DNA of 64,000 nt from JABCPE02 sp963530295. Its GTDB lineage: Bacteria > Bacteroidota > Bacteroidia > Flavobacteriales > Weeksellaceae. Every line of letters begins with the position of its first letter. Within the stretch, counting starts at the first letter, position 1. The DNA is taken from positions 1-64,000 of the forward strand of contig CAUSCF010000004.1 of NCBI GenBank assembly GCA_963530295.1. Direction: 5' to 3'. The position numbers were made by a program, and so were the translations under genes. Positions 50,239-58,934 of the stretch are shown one piece after another. The notes under the pieces are model-generated. The model saw only the letters and a program-made list of their open reading frames with translations, was not told the DNA's origin and made no database searches.

Positions 50239-51006
50239 TTAAAATTTGTATCCAAATCCTAAGTTCAAGTAAATATTATGCAACGCAAAACTAATTGATT
50301 TAAATTCGGATTTAAATATTCCATTGATTCCGTAGTTCAGCTCTGGGAATAGAATGAAATGCTTATTCAGATGCCATTCTGCTCCTAACTGCCCTCCCCA
50401 TTGGAATAATCTCAAATCATTAGAGAAGTTATAGTTTGCTTTTGTTCCGTTTTCAAAAACAACTTTTGTCCCAATCGGCGTATCTTGGCGAAGATATCCA
50501 TCAGAAACATAACCACTAAAGTTTTTATCAACTAAAATGCTGGCATACAGACCTCCATAAAGTTTCCATCTTGGAGAAACCTTGTAAACCACTGATACAG
50601 GCATCGTTACATAAGTATTTTTGATGTCAGTTTCTACTGTCCCTGTGTAATATCCTTTTATCTTTTCATCGCCCTGAATTACCTCTGTAAAGTAGCCTTT
50701 CACAACCGCTTCTGTTTTCATTCCCTTCCCTTCGGTACGGATTCCCACTCTGATACCCCATTTTTTGTCATTAGATACCCATTTAGTAGCATCCGCCTCT
50801 AATCCAAGAACCAAAGTAGGATTATAATGAGTAATTTTTCTAATTTCCCTTGGGATACCTAGCGGAGTACTTCCTCCTATACTGAAATTAGCCTTTACCT
50901 GATATTCCATATCCCTTGTGAAAAAATTTCTATTCTCATTTTCTTGGGCAAAGCTAAAAGAACTAATACCAAAAGTAGCTAGAACAGCTAAAAATATCTT
51001 TTTCAT
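50239..51006 (-). CDS. outer-membrane beta-barrel protein
   Basis: A 255-residue protein with a signal peptide (MKKIFLAVLATFGISSFSFAQ) and a series of amphipathic strands (for example PTLVLGLEADATKWVS, GIRVGIRTEGKG, YVTMPVSVVYKVSPRW), ending in an aromatic residue (LNLGFGYKF), as expected for an outer-membrane barrel of about 8-10 strands. It is in the PorT-like/outer-membrane beta-barrel group by layout. It follows the PCMD lipoprotein gene by 24 bases. A PCMD lipoprotein plus a small barrel is a common pairing in Bacteroidota; ligand and role are unknown. Confidence 0.8.
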   Translation of the reverse strand: MKKIFLAVLATFGISSFSFAQENENRNFFTRDMEYQVKANFSIGGSTPLGIPREIRKITHYNPTLVLGLEADATKWVSNDKKWGIRVGIRTEGKGMKTEAVVKGYFTEVIQGDEKIKGYYTGTVETDIKNTYVTMPVSVVYKVSPRWKLYGGLYASILVDKNFSGYVSDGYLRQDTPIGTKVVFENGTKANYNFSNDLRLFQWGGQLGAEWHLNKHFILFPELNYGINGIFKSEFKSISFALHNIYLNLGFGYKF

Positions 51007-51030
51007 TAGATTATTTCTTGTTTAAATTAT

Positions 51031-52122
51031 TTATTCTGTAATGATTTTTACCTCATCAATATCCAATGTACTTCCTACCGCACCATTAAATTTATCTCCT
51101 TCTATACTAGATGTAAAGACTATAGTATACATATATTCTTTGGTAGGGTCAAAGGATTTTCCACTCACAAGCTCAAAAGGAATTTCAAATCTTGTCCACT
51201 GGTTTGTTTCTTTTCTGTCCGCATCTTTTAGTTTAGCGATACTTACGATTCTCGCATCAGCAAAGTTGTGGTCTCCTAATAAATAGTTATCTACATCAGA
51301 TTTTTCAAATAAGATGGCATAGGCATTCCAAGTATCCTTAGTTAATGTGCTGCTTCTATCCTTTTTAGTAAGCCTAGTTCCTGCAGCATATTTGAAATAT
51401 CCTGTGATAGCTTTGGGAGCTTTATTATAATTATATGGAATACCAAATCTTGTAGATTTAATGGCAGGATATGCAAATTTAAAATATCCCAAGAAAAAAC
51501 TTCCAGCCGCTATAGGTGAACCAAACGCAGATCCAAGAAAACCTGTACTTCTTGTAATCATTCTTACGGCATTACCACTATATCCATCAGTAATTTGGAA
51601 AGTAGGGTATGTATCAGCTTTTCCACCTGAATTAACTAAAGTAAATCCATCATTACCATTACTCCAGTTAAATAGTTTCTGATTATTCAAAATTTCATAG
51701 AATTTGTGATACTTATTAGTTGCATCTTCTTCCATATTTTCAAAAGAATAACTAGTAATAAAGGCATTTTCATCAGTGATGAAAGAAACCACATATTGCC
51801 TGCTCCACGCTCCATCTTGAGAAGTTACTGTATAAGTCTGTGGCTGCGTGAAATCCAACTCTGTCCCACTTGCTGGAGAGATAGTTGCTCCATCTGACAG
51901 CTTAAATTCTGGAGCGAATTTATAACTTCCAGAAAATGTTTTCATTCTGAAAGTAATGTTATTACTCTCTATCACTGGTTGTGTTTGTAACAAACTCTCT
52001 GCATTAGCAATTGTTACACTTTCAATGTCGGCTTCCATATTGGGTGCTTCTTCGCGGATACAAGAGCTGAACAACAACCCCGCGGATACCACCACAGCAG
52101 GAATTAATCTACTTAATTTCAT
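51031..52122 (-). CDS. PCMD-domain lipoprotein
   Basis: A 363-residue lipoprotein: lipobox FSSC near residue 20, then an Ig-like domain (about 40-115: EFKLSDGATISPASGTELDF, QTYTVTSQDGAW), then a C-terminal carbohydrate-metabolism-type (PCMD) beta-sandwich (about 125-363). PCMD resembles carbohydrate-binding modules, so surface glycan binding is possible, although this family is not functionally proven. It is the first gene of a unit with the beta-barrel gene. The promoter (52217-52210) leaves an 87-base leader with no obvious structure. Confidence 0.82.
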   Translation of the reverse strand: MKLSRLIPAVVVSAGLLFSSCIREEAPNMEADIESVTIANAESLLQTQPVIESNNITFRMKTFSGSYKFAPEFKLSDGATISPASGTELDFTQPQTYTVTSQDGAWSRQYVVSFITDENAFITSYSFENMEEDATNKYHKFYEILNNQKLFNWSNGNDGFTLVNSGGKADTYPTFQITDGYSGNAVRMITRSTGFLGSAFGSPIAAGSFFLGYFKFAYPAIKSTRFGIPYNYNKAPKAITGYFKYAAGTRLTKKDRSSTLTKDTWNAYAILFEKSDVDNYLLGDHNFADARIVSIAKLKDADRKETNQWTRFEIPFELVSGKSFDPTKEYMYTIVFTSSIEGDKFNGAVGSTLDIDEVKIITE

Positions 52123-52209
52123 TTTATTTATAATTTTTTATTAAATTTTTAAGAGTTTTGTAAGTCATAGAAAGACCTTCATTTTACACTTGTTAAAGAA
52201 ATGAGAGTG

Positions 52210-52217
52210 CAAAGTTA
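52210..52217 (-). promoter_or_regulatory. TAnnTTTG promoter element of the PCMD operon
   Basis: On the minus strand reads TAACTTTG, with a TTG at 52236-52234, 16 bases upstream, as minus-33 box. Confidence 0.5.
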
Positions 52218-52251
52218 AAAAAATCATAAAAAACAAGAAAATATTCATAAA

Positions 52252-52278
52252 AAAATTAGCCTTTTTAGGGCTAATTTT
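52252..52278 (-). terminator. terminator of the three-paralogue cluster
   Basis: AAAATTAGCC pairs with GGCTAATTTT around a 7-base loop; on the minus strand TTTTTTATG follows. It lies just past the last paralogue. Confidence 0.75.
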
Positions 52279-52302
52279 CATTTTAATGCTTTATAAAAAC
52301 CT

Positions 52303-52845
52303 TTATTCATCGTTTTTTTCTTTTATTTCTCGGTAAGAATACTTGCTGTTTTTGAAGATTTCTGACCATTTTTTGACAAATTCTTTGGAAAGTTTCTTTT
52401 CTTTCACCGATACAAAGACTATACAGACCGTATCATATCCCATAAAAACATAATATAATTCGGATTCCTGCTTATGCGGAAGCTTTTCTGACTGTATATT
52501 TTCCACTTTGAAAATCGCTGTTTTTCTGTCTTTGCTTATCTCCAAAACTTTCATTTTGGCATTAGGTGCATTATTCTCAAAAGTATCTTTATAAGTATCT
52601 ATGACATCTGCCACATCGTTTTCTGCAGCATAGTACAGATAGAGTATTCTTCCCTTTATAGTCCAATTGTTTTCGTTCTCTTTATCTGGAATATATGCCA
52701 CTAATCGGCTGGTTAATCCTTTTTTATCATAGAGTTGTTTCCATTTTTGTTCTTTTGGCCAAGGAACTTCCAATGTTTCCTCTATTTCCTGCCCAAAAAA
52801 TATTCCTGAGAATAACATTAAACATAAAAAAATTAACTTTTTCAT
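52303..52845 (-). CDS. exported protein, paralogue 3 of a tandem trio
   Basis: A 180-residue protein with signal peptide MKKLIFLCLMLFSGIFFGQ. It shares with its two upstream neighbours a WPxE-type motif just after the signal (EVPWPKEQKWK), a NWTIKG strand near 60, and the closing region ELYYVFMGYD, KEKKLSKEFVKKWSEIFKN. No named family is recognised. It ends the trio and is followed by a terminator. The first ~18 residues are nearly identical to those of paralogue 2, a sign of recent duplication or signal-peptide conversion. Confidence 0.8.
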   Translation of the reverse strand: MKKLIFLCLMLFSGIFFGQEIEETLEVPWPKEQKWKQLYDKKGLTSRLVAYIPDKENENNWTIKGRILYLYYAAENDVADVIDTYKDTFENNAPNAKMKVLEISKDRKTAIFKVENIQSEKLPHKQESELYYVFMGYDTVCIVFVSVKEKKLSKEFVKKWSEIFKNSKYSYREIKEKNDE

Positions 52846-52874
52846 TTTATTAAAATTTAGATTTATACTATAAA

Positions 52875-53414
52875 CTATTGTATTTCATCTGAATACTCAT
52901 AAAAAAACTCTCCACTTTTAAAAACTTTGCTCCATTTTTTTATAAATTCTTTGGAAAGTGTTTTTTCTTTCTTTGCAACAAACATGCTGTGAAGCGTTTT
53001 TTCTCCCTGAATCACATACCATAGTTGGGATTCTGGTTTTGGGTCATTAGGAAAAGATGGTGTTTCTACCTTAAAAAGCACCCAGATGCCCTCTCCTTCT
53101 TTGCTTTTTTCTAAAATCGTGAGTTTTGCAAGAGGAGACTCTTTTAAGGTAGCTTCCTCATAAATTTTTATAATAACATCTACATTGGGAATTATCGTAT
53201 TTTTAAAAGAGCTCATCATACCGAGCATTGTCCATTTATCAGGCTCTTCTTTTCCTGGGATAAGTTCTATTGTGTGTTCTGTGTCACTTTCATTATTAGA
53301 AATAATTTTCCATTGGTATTCTTCTGGCCAAAGTATTTTTAGATTTTGTCTTCTTTCCTGCCCGAAAAACATTCCAGAGAATAATACCAAACATAAAAAA
53401 ATTAACTTTTTCAT
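52875..53414 (-). CDS. exported protein, paralogue 2 of a tandem trio
   Basis: A 179-residue protein with signal peptide MKKLIFLCLVLFSGMFFGQ. It aligns along its length with both neighbours: ILWPEEYQWK, KWTMLGMMSSFKN, PNVDVIIKIYEEA, LAKLTILEKSKE, PESQLWYVIQGEK, and KEKTLSKEFIKKWSKVFK. It starts 12 bases after paralogue 1 and lies 29 bases before paralogue 3. Function unknown; a small periplasmic or surface beta-rich domain is likely from composition. Confidence 0.8.
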   Translation of the reverse strand: MKKLIFLCLVLFSGMFFGQERRQNLKILWPEEYQWKIISNNESDTEHTIELIPGKEEPDKWTMLGMMSSFKNTIIPNVDVIIKIYEEATLKESPLAKLTILEKSKEGEGIWVLFKVETPSFPNDPKPESQLWYVIQGEKTLHSMFVAKKEKTLSKEFIKKWSKVFKSGEFFYEYSDEIQ

Positions 53415-53426
53415 TTTATTAAAATT

Positions 53427-53945
53427 TTATTCATTTATCAATTTACCTTCTTTGAAGACTTTACTCCACTTTTGCACAAACTTTTGGGAAAGTGTTTTTT
53501 CTTTTATCATAACAAAAACATTATGAATATCATCTTCTCCTTGTATCACATATACTAATTGAGCTTCAAGGTTTGATTTTTTAGAAATAGATGGAGCTTC
53601 TATCTTGAAAAGCGCCCAAATATTTTTTGCTCTATCATTTTTTTCTAAAATTGTAAGTTTCGCTGAAGGTTCCTCCTTCAAAAAGGTTTCTTCATAAGAT
53701 TTTATAATAATATCTACATTAGGAGCTTTCATCTTTTTATAAGAAACCAAACTTCCTAATATAGTCCAGTTATCCACAGTTTCGTTTTCGGGAACAAACA
53801 CCACAAAGCGAGTCTTTTCATCTTCTATGTCTAAAGCTTTTTTCATTTTATATTCCTCTGGCCAGTCTATTTTTAAGACCTCTTTCTTCTGCCCGAAAAG
53901 CATCTGAAAACACAGCAAAACAAACACAAATACAGCTTTTTTCAT
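53427..53945 (-). CDS. exported protein, paralogue 1 of a tandem trio
   Basis: A 172-residue protein with signal peptide MKKAVFVFVLLCFQMLFGQ. The mature part has the same blocks as the other two (KIDWPEEYKMK, NWTILGSLVSYKK, PNVDIIIKSYEET, SAKLTILEKND, LEAQLVYVIQGED, KEKTLSQKFVQKWSKVFKEG). The signal peptide is more diverged than in the other two. It is the first gene of the three. No promoter with good consensus was found immediately upstream. Confidence 0.8.
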   Translation of the reverse strand: MKKAVFVFVLLCFQMLFGQKKEVLKIDWPEEYKMKKALDIEDEKTRFVVFVPENETVDNWTILGSLVSYKKMKAPNVDIIIKSYEETFLKEEPSAKLTILEKNDRAKNIWALFKIEAPSISKKSNLEAQLVYVIQGEDDIHNVFVMIKEKTLSQKFVQKWSKVFKEGKLINE

Positions 53946-54004
53946 CTTTCAAAAATTAAATCTACCTTATTCCTGCATAGATAATGAATAATCGCAAAAA
54001 ACAA

Positions 54005-54034
54005 AAATCTGAGAATATGAAAATTCTCAGATTT
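54005..54034 (-). terminator. terminator of purH
   Basis: AAATCTGAGAAT pairs with ATTCTCAGATTT around a 6-base loop, with a T-rich tail on the minus strand. Confidence 0.75.
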
Positions 54035-54048
54035 ATAAAATATGTTTT

Positions 54049-55563
54049 TTAGTGTAAAAAATGTCTCATTCCAGTGAGCAGCATTGGGATGCCGTGCTGA
54101 TTGGCAGCCTCTATGCTTTCTTCATCCTTGATGCTTCCGCCTGGTTGTATAATGGCTTTTATGTCTTTTTCAGCACAGAAATCCACCACATCGCGGAACG
54201 GGAAGAAGGCATCCGAAGCCAAAACCAGCTCTCCGCTGAATTTCTCTTTGGCTCTTTCCACTGCCTGCTGTGTTGCCCAAATTCTATTGACCTGCCCGCC
54301 ACCGATTCCCAGCGCCTGTGTTCCGTTAGAAACTACTATCGCATTGGATTTCACATATTTCACTACTCGCTGTGCGAAGAGCAGGGCTTTTCTCTGTTCC
54401 TCTGTCGGCTGTTTTTCAGTCACAGCTTTTATTTCCTCCGAAAACTGATTGTCACAGTCCTGTACTAGCAGTCCGCCATCTATTTTCACCCAAGTCTGTT
54501 TGTCCGAAACAGGGTTTTTGATTTTAATAATTCTAAGGTTTTTCTTTTGTCTAAGAATTTCCAGCGCTTTCTCCTCAAAATCTACCGCCATCACGATTTC
54601 AAGGAAAGTCTTCCCAAGTTCCTCCGCTGTGACAGCATCCACCTTGTAGTTCATCGCCACAATGCCTCCAAAAATAGAAACAGGGTCGCACTCAAAGGTT
54701 TTAGTATAAGTCTCCACCGCCGTATTTCCGATGGCTACACCGCACGGCGTAGAGTGTTTTACGGCGCAGCAGGCCATTTCATTTTTGAATTCATTTACTA
54801 CTTTCCAGCACAAATCCATATCGCGAAGATTGTTGAACGAAAGTTCCTTTCCTCCCAGCTGTTCAAAATCTTTCATTGCTCCATTTTCCACTGTTGAAAC
54901 ATAATAAGCTGCGGACTGGTGCGGATTTTCGCCATATCGTAAATCCGAAACTTTCTTGTAAGAAGCATTCAGATACTGTGGATATTCCTCTTCCAAAAGC
55001 ATTTTGGAAATGGCCGCATCATAGGCAGAAGTAAGGTTAAACACCTTTCCTGCAAGGGTTTTACGAGTTTCCAAAGTAGTATCGCCCGAAGTTTCTATTT
55101 CAGATTTTACTTTCTCGTAATCTTCTACATTGGTGATGACTGTCACAGATTTGAAATTCTTCGCTGCCGAACGAAGCATAGACGGCCCGCCTATGTCGAT
55201 AAACTCCACCTTTTCATCCAAAGGAATATTCTTCCCTGCATTTTCGAAAAATGGATAAAGATTCACCACCACCATGTCTATCAGCTCTATTCCGTGCGCA
55301 GCCACTGTATCCATGTGCTCTTTATTATCGCGCACAGCGAGAAGTCCTCCATGTACTTTTGGGTGAAGGGTTTTTACCCTGCCGTCCAGCATTTCTGGGA
55401 AATTCGTAACCTCATCTATCTGAATGGGACTAAGCCCAGCATCTTTCAGATGTTTGAAAGTTCCGCCTGTGGAGATAAGTTGGTAATTGTTTTTTTCTAA
55501 GAACTGAGCGAATTCCGTAAGTCCGCTCTTGTCTGAAACACTGATTAAGACTCTTTTTTTCAT
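54049..55563 (-). CDS. purH: bifunctional AICAR formyltransferase/IMP cyclohydrolase
   Basis: A 504-residue purine enzyme catalysing the last two steps to IMP. The N-terminal cyclohydrolase (1-~195) has SVSDKSGLTEFAQ, ISTGGTFKHL, MLDGRVKTLHPKVHGGLLA and FIDIGGPSMLRSAAKN; the C-terminal formyltransferase has YGENPHQSAA and AVKHSTPCGVAIG (catalytic Lys-His), and ends with MRHFLH. It has a TAATTTTG promoter 18 bases before the ATG and its own terminator. It stands alone; no other purine genes are near. Confidence 0.96.
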   Translation of the reverse strand: MKKRVLISVSDKSGLTEFAQFLEKNNYQLISTGGTFKHLKDAGLSPIQIDEVTNFPEMLDGRVKTLHPKVHGGLLAVRDNKEHMDTVAAHGIELIDMVVVNLYPFFENAGKNIPLDEKVEFIDIGGPSMLRSAAKNFKSVTVITNVEDYEKVKSEIETSGDTTLETRKTLAGKVFNLTSAYDAAISKMLLEEEYPQYLNASYKKVSDLRYGENPHQSAAYYVSTVENGAMKDFEQLGGKELSFNNLRDMDLCWKVVNEFKNEMACCAVKHSTPCGVAIGNTAVETYTKTFECDPVSIFGGIVAMNYKVDAVTAEELGKTFLEIVMAVDFEEKALEILRQKKNLRIIKIKNPVSDKQTWVKIDGGLLVQDCDNQFSEEIKAVTEKQPTEEQRKALLFAQRVVKYVKSNAIVVSNGTQALGIGGGQVNRIWATQQAVERAKEKFSGELVLASDAFFPFRDVVDFCAEKDIKAIIQPGGSIKDEESIEAANQHGIPMLLTGMRHFLH

Positions 55564-55581
55564 AGTTAAATTTAAGTTTCA

Positions 55582-55589
55582 CAAAATTA
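55582..55589 (-). promoter_or_regulatory. TAnnTTTG promoter element of purH
   Basis: On the minus strand reads TAATTTTG and ends 18 bases before the purH ATG. No PurR-like operator or purine riboswitch is visible. Confidence 0.45.
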
Positions 55590-55661
55590 AAAAATAATAA
55601 TTGGTTAATGCGAGTTTTAGAATTAAATATTCATATTTTTACCAATAAAATTTTAATTAAA

Positions 55662-56015
55662 ATGCTTATCAACCTAAAAAGAGTTTACGAAATCCCTGAT
55701 GAAACCGATGGCTTCCGTGTGCTGTCTGACCGCCTTTGGCCTCGCGGCATCAAAAAAGAAGAGTTGGATTTTGATTTTTGGGCAAAAGAAATCGCTCCCT
55801 CCACGCTTCTGCGGAAAACCTATCACCAGACGCACGATTTTGATACTTTCAGCAGCGATTACCGAAACGAACTGGAACAAAATACCGCTGTAGATGCCTT
55901 TTTGGAGCTTGTTCATGACAAAAAAGTCCTTACCCTCATTACCGCTGCCAAGGAAATAGAGAAATGCCACCTTCCTATTCTCAAAGATTTTCTGCTTTCC
56001 AAATTACCCAATTAA
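55662..56015 (+). CDS. DUF488 family protein
   Basis: A 117-residue cytoplasmic protein of the DUF488 family: LKRVYEIPDETDGFRVLSDR, LWPRGIKKEELDFDFWAKEIAPS, and a C-terminal LTLITAAKEIEKCH strand where many members have a Cys/Asp site. The function is unknown. The ATG at 55662 is used because it gives the normal family N-terminus (INLKRVYE); 18 further codons upstream are AT-rich and probably leader. It is divergent from purH. Confidence 0.85.
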   Translation: MLINLKRVYEIPDETDGFRVLSDRLWPRGIKKEELDFDFWAKEIAPSTLLRKTYHQTHDFDTFSSDYRNELEQNTAVDAFLELVHDKKVLTLITAAKEIEKCHLPILKDFLLSKLPN

Positions 56016-56027
56016 ACTTTATAAAAA

Positions 56028-56060
56028 TTCCCTTCTCTATTTCAGAAAAGGGATATTTTT
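56028..56060 (+). terminator. terminator after the DUF488 gene
   Basis: TCCCTT(C)TC pairs with GA(A)AAGGGA around a short loop, followed by TATTTTTT. The next ~125 bases to 56184 hold nothing I recognise. Confidence 0.6.
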
Positions 56061-56184
56061 TAGTCTTATAAGCTTTTACTAATCTTTCTGTTCTAGTTTT
56101 GTGGAAGAATAACCAGTTTTTCCCTTTGAATGGTGCTCTTTTCATATAGTAAAAAGAGAGCTAGTTAAATTTGTTTTAGCTTTT

Positions 56185-56883
56185 TTATTTAAAGAATAAA
56201 TCTTCTTTTATCATCCATGTTTTAGTAAAATAGAAACTCATTAGATTAAAAATAAATACTAAAATAATAATTACTATTGCTGTATTTATAATCTGCTCGA
56301 ATAATCTGCTGTACTTTTGTCTGATTTTCTCAAGTTTACTGATGAATTCCTCTCCACAATTATTGATAATGGCTATATTAAACAAAAATATAGGAAACTG
56401 GCTGATTAAAATCCAAATAGTAAAAGCTATGATGGTAACTATTAGGTTTCCATTATGCCCGCACAACACAACTAAAGATATAAAAGCGGGGTCAGGAAAG
56501 GCTGACAAGGTAAAAAGAAGCCCTGTGACAAACATATCCATCTGTGACCAGCCTGATGAGGTTTTTATTTCTTTCTTTTTATTATTTTCCGAAGTTAATC
56601 TCTTTATTAGCCAATAAGATAGACCTAAAATTAATAATATATTCAATACTACCCAAACATAATTAGGAAGAAGACCGAAAAAATTGGAGAGGAAAGAGAT
56701 ATTATTCCCCAAAAAGATAGACATAAAGGTACCACTAATAACGCTTCCAAATAAAACGGTAAGGGTAAAAGTTGTAATGGCTTTTTTATCAGCATTTGCA
56801 GACAAAGCTCCTATTATAATAGGAATTCCGAGCGGGTCAAATCCTGTAATTCCTAAAACAACAGCTGAAAATAATAACTTCAT
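56185..56883 (-). CDS. six-helix membrane protein, LysE/GAP-like layout
   Basis: A 232-residue integral membrane protein. Hydrophobic segments lie at about 5-25, 38-60, 72-92, 112-130, 140-170 and 195-220. The proline-containing N-terminal region GITGFDPLGIPIIIGAL and the paired-triplet layout resemble LysE/GAP-type exporters, but no family signature is certain. It has a charged loop (LTSENNKKKEIKTSSG) between the two halves. It is not obviously linked to its neighbours. Confidence 0.6.
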   Translation of the reverse strand: MKLLFSAVVLGITGFDPLGIPIIIGALSANADKKAITTFTLTVLFGSVISGTFMSIFLGNNISFLSNFFGLLPNYVWVVLNILLILGLSYWLIKRLTSENNKKKEIKTSSGWSQMDMFVTGLLFTLSAFPDPAFISLVVLCGHNGNLIVTIIAFTIWILISQFPIFLFNIAIINNCGEEFISKLEKIRQKYSRLFEQIINTAIVIIILVFIFNLMSFYFTKTWMIKEDLFFK

Positions 56884-56993
56884 ATGGAAACGATAAGGTG
56901 ATAAAATTAATATTTTCCTTAATTTTCAAAAAACTCCTTCAATTTGATAATAATATTGAAAGACAAGACTCTTTTGGTTTTGATATTTACATT

Positions 56994-57758
56994 TTATTTT
57001 ACTATCACGCTTTCCCAACCGTCATAATAGGCGTCATAATTATCGGCTAGTTCTTTCAGTTCCCAGACTATCTCATCTATTTCATGTGGACAATCTTGTC
57101 TTACGATATGCAGCTGAAAATGGTGGGAATTTCCCTCTTCTATAAAATCTTCTGAAACCACTTTGTAGCCTTTTCTTGTTATTTTTTCCACATATTCTGC
57201 TCGGCTCTGTTCATTATCAAAATAAATCCAATGGTCTATTTCTCGCGGAATATCTAGATTATCCCCATTTTCTTCTAACTGCATCACTACTCTTCTATTT
57301 TGCATAGATTGGTAAGAGTATGGGTCTGGGAATAGGAATTCGAAATAATCCTTCCACTCTGGGTCTTCGTCGAAATAGCTCTTATACTGATACCCCTCAA
57401 AAGCAGCCAACTCATCTATACAAGCCTCTGAAAGCCCCTCAGAAAGATTGGTATAATAGATAAGTTCCAAAATTCCACCTGATTTTACAGCTCCTGCTGA
57501 GATGGCACCCATCTGCTCTGCTTTCCCTGAGATAGCATCCTCTATATCACACAAAATAGGATATTCCTCATTAGAAGACATGCCCTCTGGCGTAGGGTTT
57601 TGCATTTTAATGAGAAAGTTCAAGCGGTATTTATATCCCTCAACTGGAGCTATCTGTCTTAGGGCTAAATTCACTCTTACAGAAGCTGGTTTTCCCTCAA
57701 CTCGGCAGAAAAAGAAATCCCAATTCTGTGGAACTTCATAGTTGTTATTTGTACTCAT
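56994..57758 (-). CDS. DUF695 plus RraB-like domain protein
   Basis: A 254-residue cytoplasmic protein. The N-terminal half (1-~135) looks like DUF695 (NWDFFFCRVEGKPASVRVNL, ILELIYYTN), and the C-terminal half (about 160-254) resembles the RraB/DUF1260 domain (REIDHWIYFDNEQSRAEYVE, GYKVVSEDF, HFQLHIVRQD). Such combinations often occur in toxin-immunity neighbourhoods. The exact role is unknown. It begins a run of four minus-strand genes and a GNAT, all small acidic cytoplasmic proteins. Confidence 0.65.
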   Translation of the reverse strand: MSTNNNYEVPQNWDFFFCRVEGKPASVRVNLALRQIAPVEGYKYRLNFLIKMQNPTPEGMSSNEEYPILCDIEDAISGKAEQMGAISAGAVKSGGILELIYYTNLSEGLSEACIDELAAFEGYQYKSYFDEDPEWKDYFEFLFPDPYSYQSMQNRRVVMQLEENGDNLDIPREIDHWIYFDNEQSRAEYVEKITRKGYKVVSEDFIEEGNSHHFQLHIVRQDCPHEIDEIVWELKELADNYDAYYDGWESVIVK

Positions 57759-57806
57759 TGTTTTTATTTTTTGCTAAAATTACATCTTTTTTGTATTTTG
57801 TGCAAA

Positions 57807-58235
57807 TCAAATATAGCTGACCCACATAGTCGTTCTCCCTCCTTTCCTATCAAAAGCGGCTCCTACCTCTCCCCAGACAAACTCCCACTCTTCCCCTATG
57901 TGTGCTGTAAGCCATTTTTTATACAGTTTTTCGGTTTGGAGTTCATATTCCTCTGTCCAGTTTTCCCAGGGTGTATATCTTTCTTTCATAGAAAAAAATA
58001 TCGTTTCGAGTTTTTCTCCTTCAAAACAAATAGAAATATCAAACTCTTTTCCCTCAAAAGGACATTTTTCAAAATAAATCCAATAAAACCCTGTCCCCAC
58101 ATCCCAGATATCATTATCAGGAAACAGCTCTCTGAGCGAGGAAAAAGTAGTTTTAGAAGAAATCACTACATCGTTTATAAGAAAAAAATCTCCATTTTCA
58201 GTATCTAAAAATAATATAGATTTTGTGCTGTTCAT
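57807..58235 (-). CDS. small cytoplasmic protein, possibly immunity-like
   Basis: A 142-residue acidic protein without signal or membrane segment. It is aromatic-rich with tryptophans spread through the chain (DIWDVGTGFYWIYFE, RYTPWENWTEEYELQ, WEFVWGEVGAAFD), a composition common in immunity proteins of polymorphic toxin systems. I do not recognise a named family. It sits between the DUF695/RraB gene and the SUKH-like gene on the same strand. Confidence 0.6.
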   Translation of the reverse strand: MNSTKSILFLDTENGDFFLINDVVISSKTTFSSLRELFPDNDIWDVGTGFYWIYFEKCPFEGKEFDISICFEGEKLETIFFSMKERYTPWENWTEEYELQTEKLYKKWLTAHIGEEWEFVWGEVGAAFDRKGGRTTMWVSYI

Positions 58236-58284
58236 TTTTTATTCTATTAAAATATTTTTAATTTTATGGCTGCTTGCTCAAATC

Positions 58285-58929
58285 TTACATTTCCTCTCCT
58301 ATGTCTTTTAAAAAATCATCCATCGCCTCAAAGGAACTTTCTGATGAAGATGCATACACCAGCTGCTCACCTCCATCTAAAACCACTATGCTGTCAGTAG
58401 CCCCGCCATAGAACTCCGCCCCTTGTAACCAATGGCGTATAGCGAAAGGCTTTTTGGGAAAATGGGCTTTTATAGCATCCAAATCTTCGGAAGTAATGAA
58501 TTTAAATCCTTCATAAGTATAAGGCAAAGCAAATACCGCCTGCAAGTGAGCCATAGCCAACAAAAATTCAGATAATGTATCGCATTCCACCTGCCATTCT
58601 TTTTGGTTATAGCTAACATATACCTTAGGGTTTTCTTCGCCTAAATCTTCCTTTGCAATTGCCCATAAACAACAATTTTGATTTTCTGCATAAAAAACAA
58701 AATAGTCTGGATGATTGAAAAGAGTAAGATTGTCTTTAGGTGTTATCAAATTATCTTGTGTTTGGTTCAGAGCTTGATGCTTTCCCAAAGTGGTGTAATA
58801 ATCATATAACAACGCTGGCATTTGCTCCACCACGCCGAAAAACGGCTGCATTTCAACTTCTGTAAAACCAAAATCCCCCTCTATACCAAAGAGCGTTCGG
58901 ATTTGGGTAAATGTATTTTCTTTATTCAT
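58285..58929 (-). CDS. SMI1/KNR4 (SUKH)-like protein
   Basis: A 214-residue cytoplasmic protein. The N-terminal pattern (FGFTEVEMQPFFGVVEQMPALLYDYY, here broken as E-x-E near 20-25 then a Leu-Pro-Tyr-type helix) resembles the SUKH superfamily, many of which are immunity proteins. The C-terminal half is unassigned. The start at 58929 leaves 5 bases after the upstream stop; an open frame reaching 59016 would overlap the upstream gene by over 80 bases. Family assignment is tentative. Confidence 0.55.
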   Translation of the reverse strand: MNKENTFTQIRTLFGIEGDFGFTEVEMQPFFGVVEQMPALLYDYYTTLGKHQALNQTQDNLITPKDNLTLFNHPDYFVFYAENQNCCLWAIAKEDLGEENPKVYVSYNQKEWQVECDTLSEFLLAMAHLQAVFALPYTYEGFKFITSEDLDAIKAHFPKKPFAIRHWLQGAEFYGGATDSIVVLDGGEQLVYASSSESSFEAMDDFLKDIGEEM

Positions 58930-58934
58930 ATTAT

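Noticed and set aside
54061..54468. Plus-strand open frames antisense to purH
   Set aside because: purH is certain by motif; the antisense frames have low-complexity composition.
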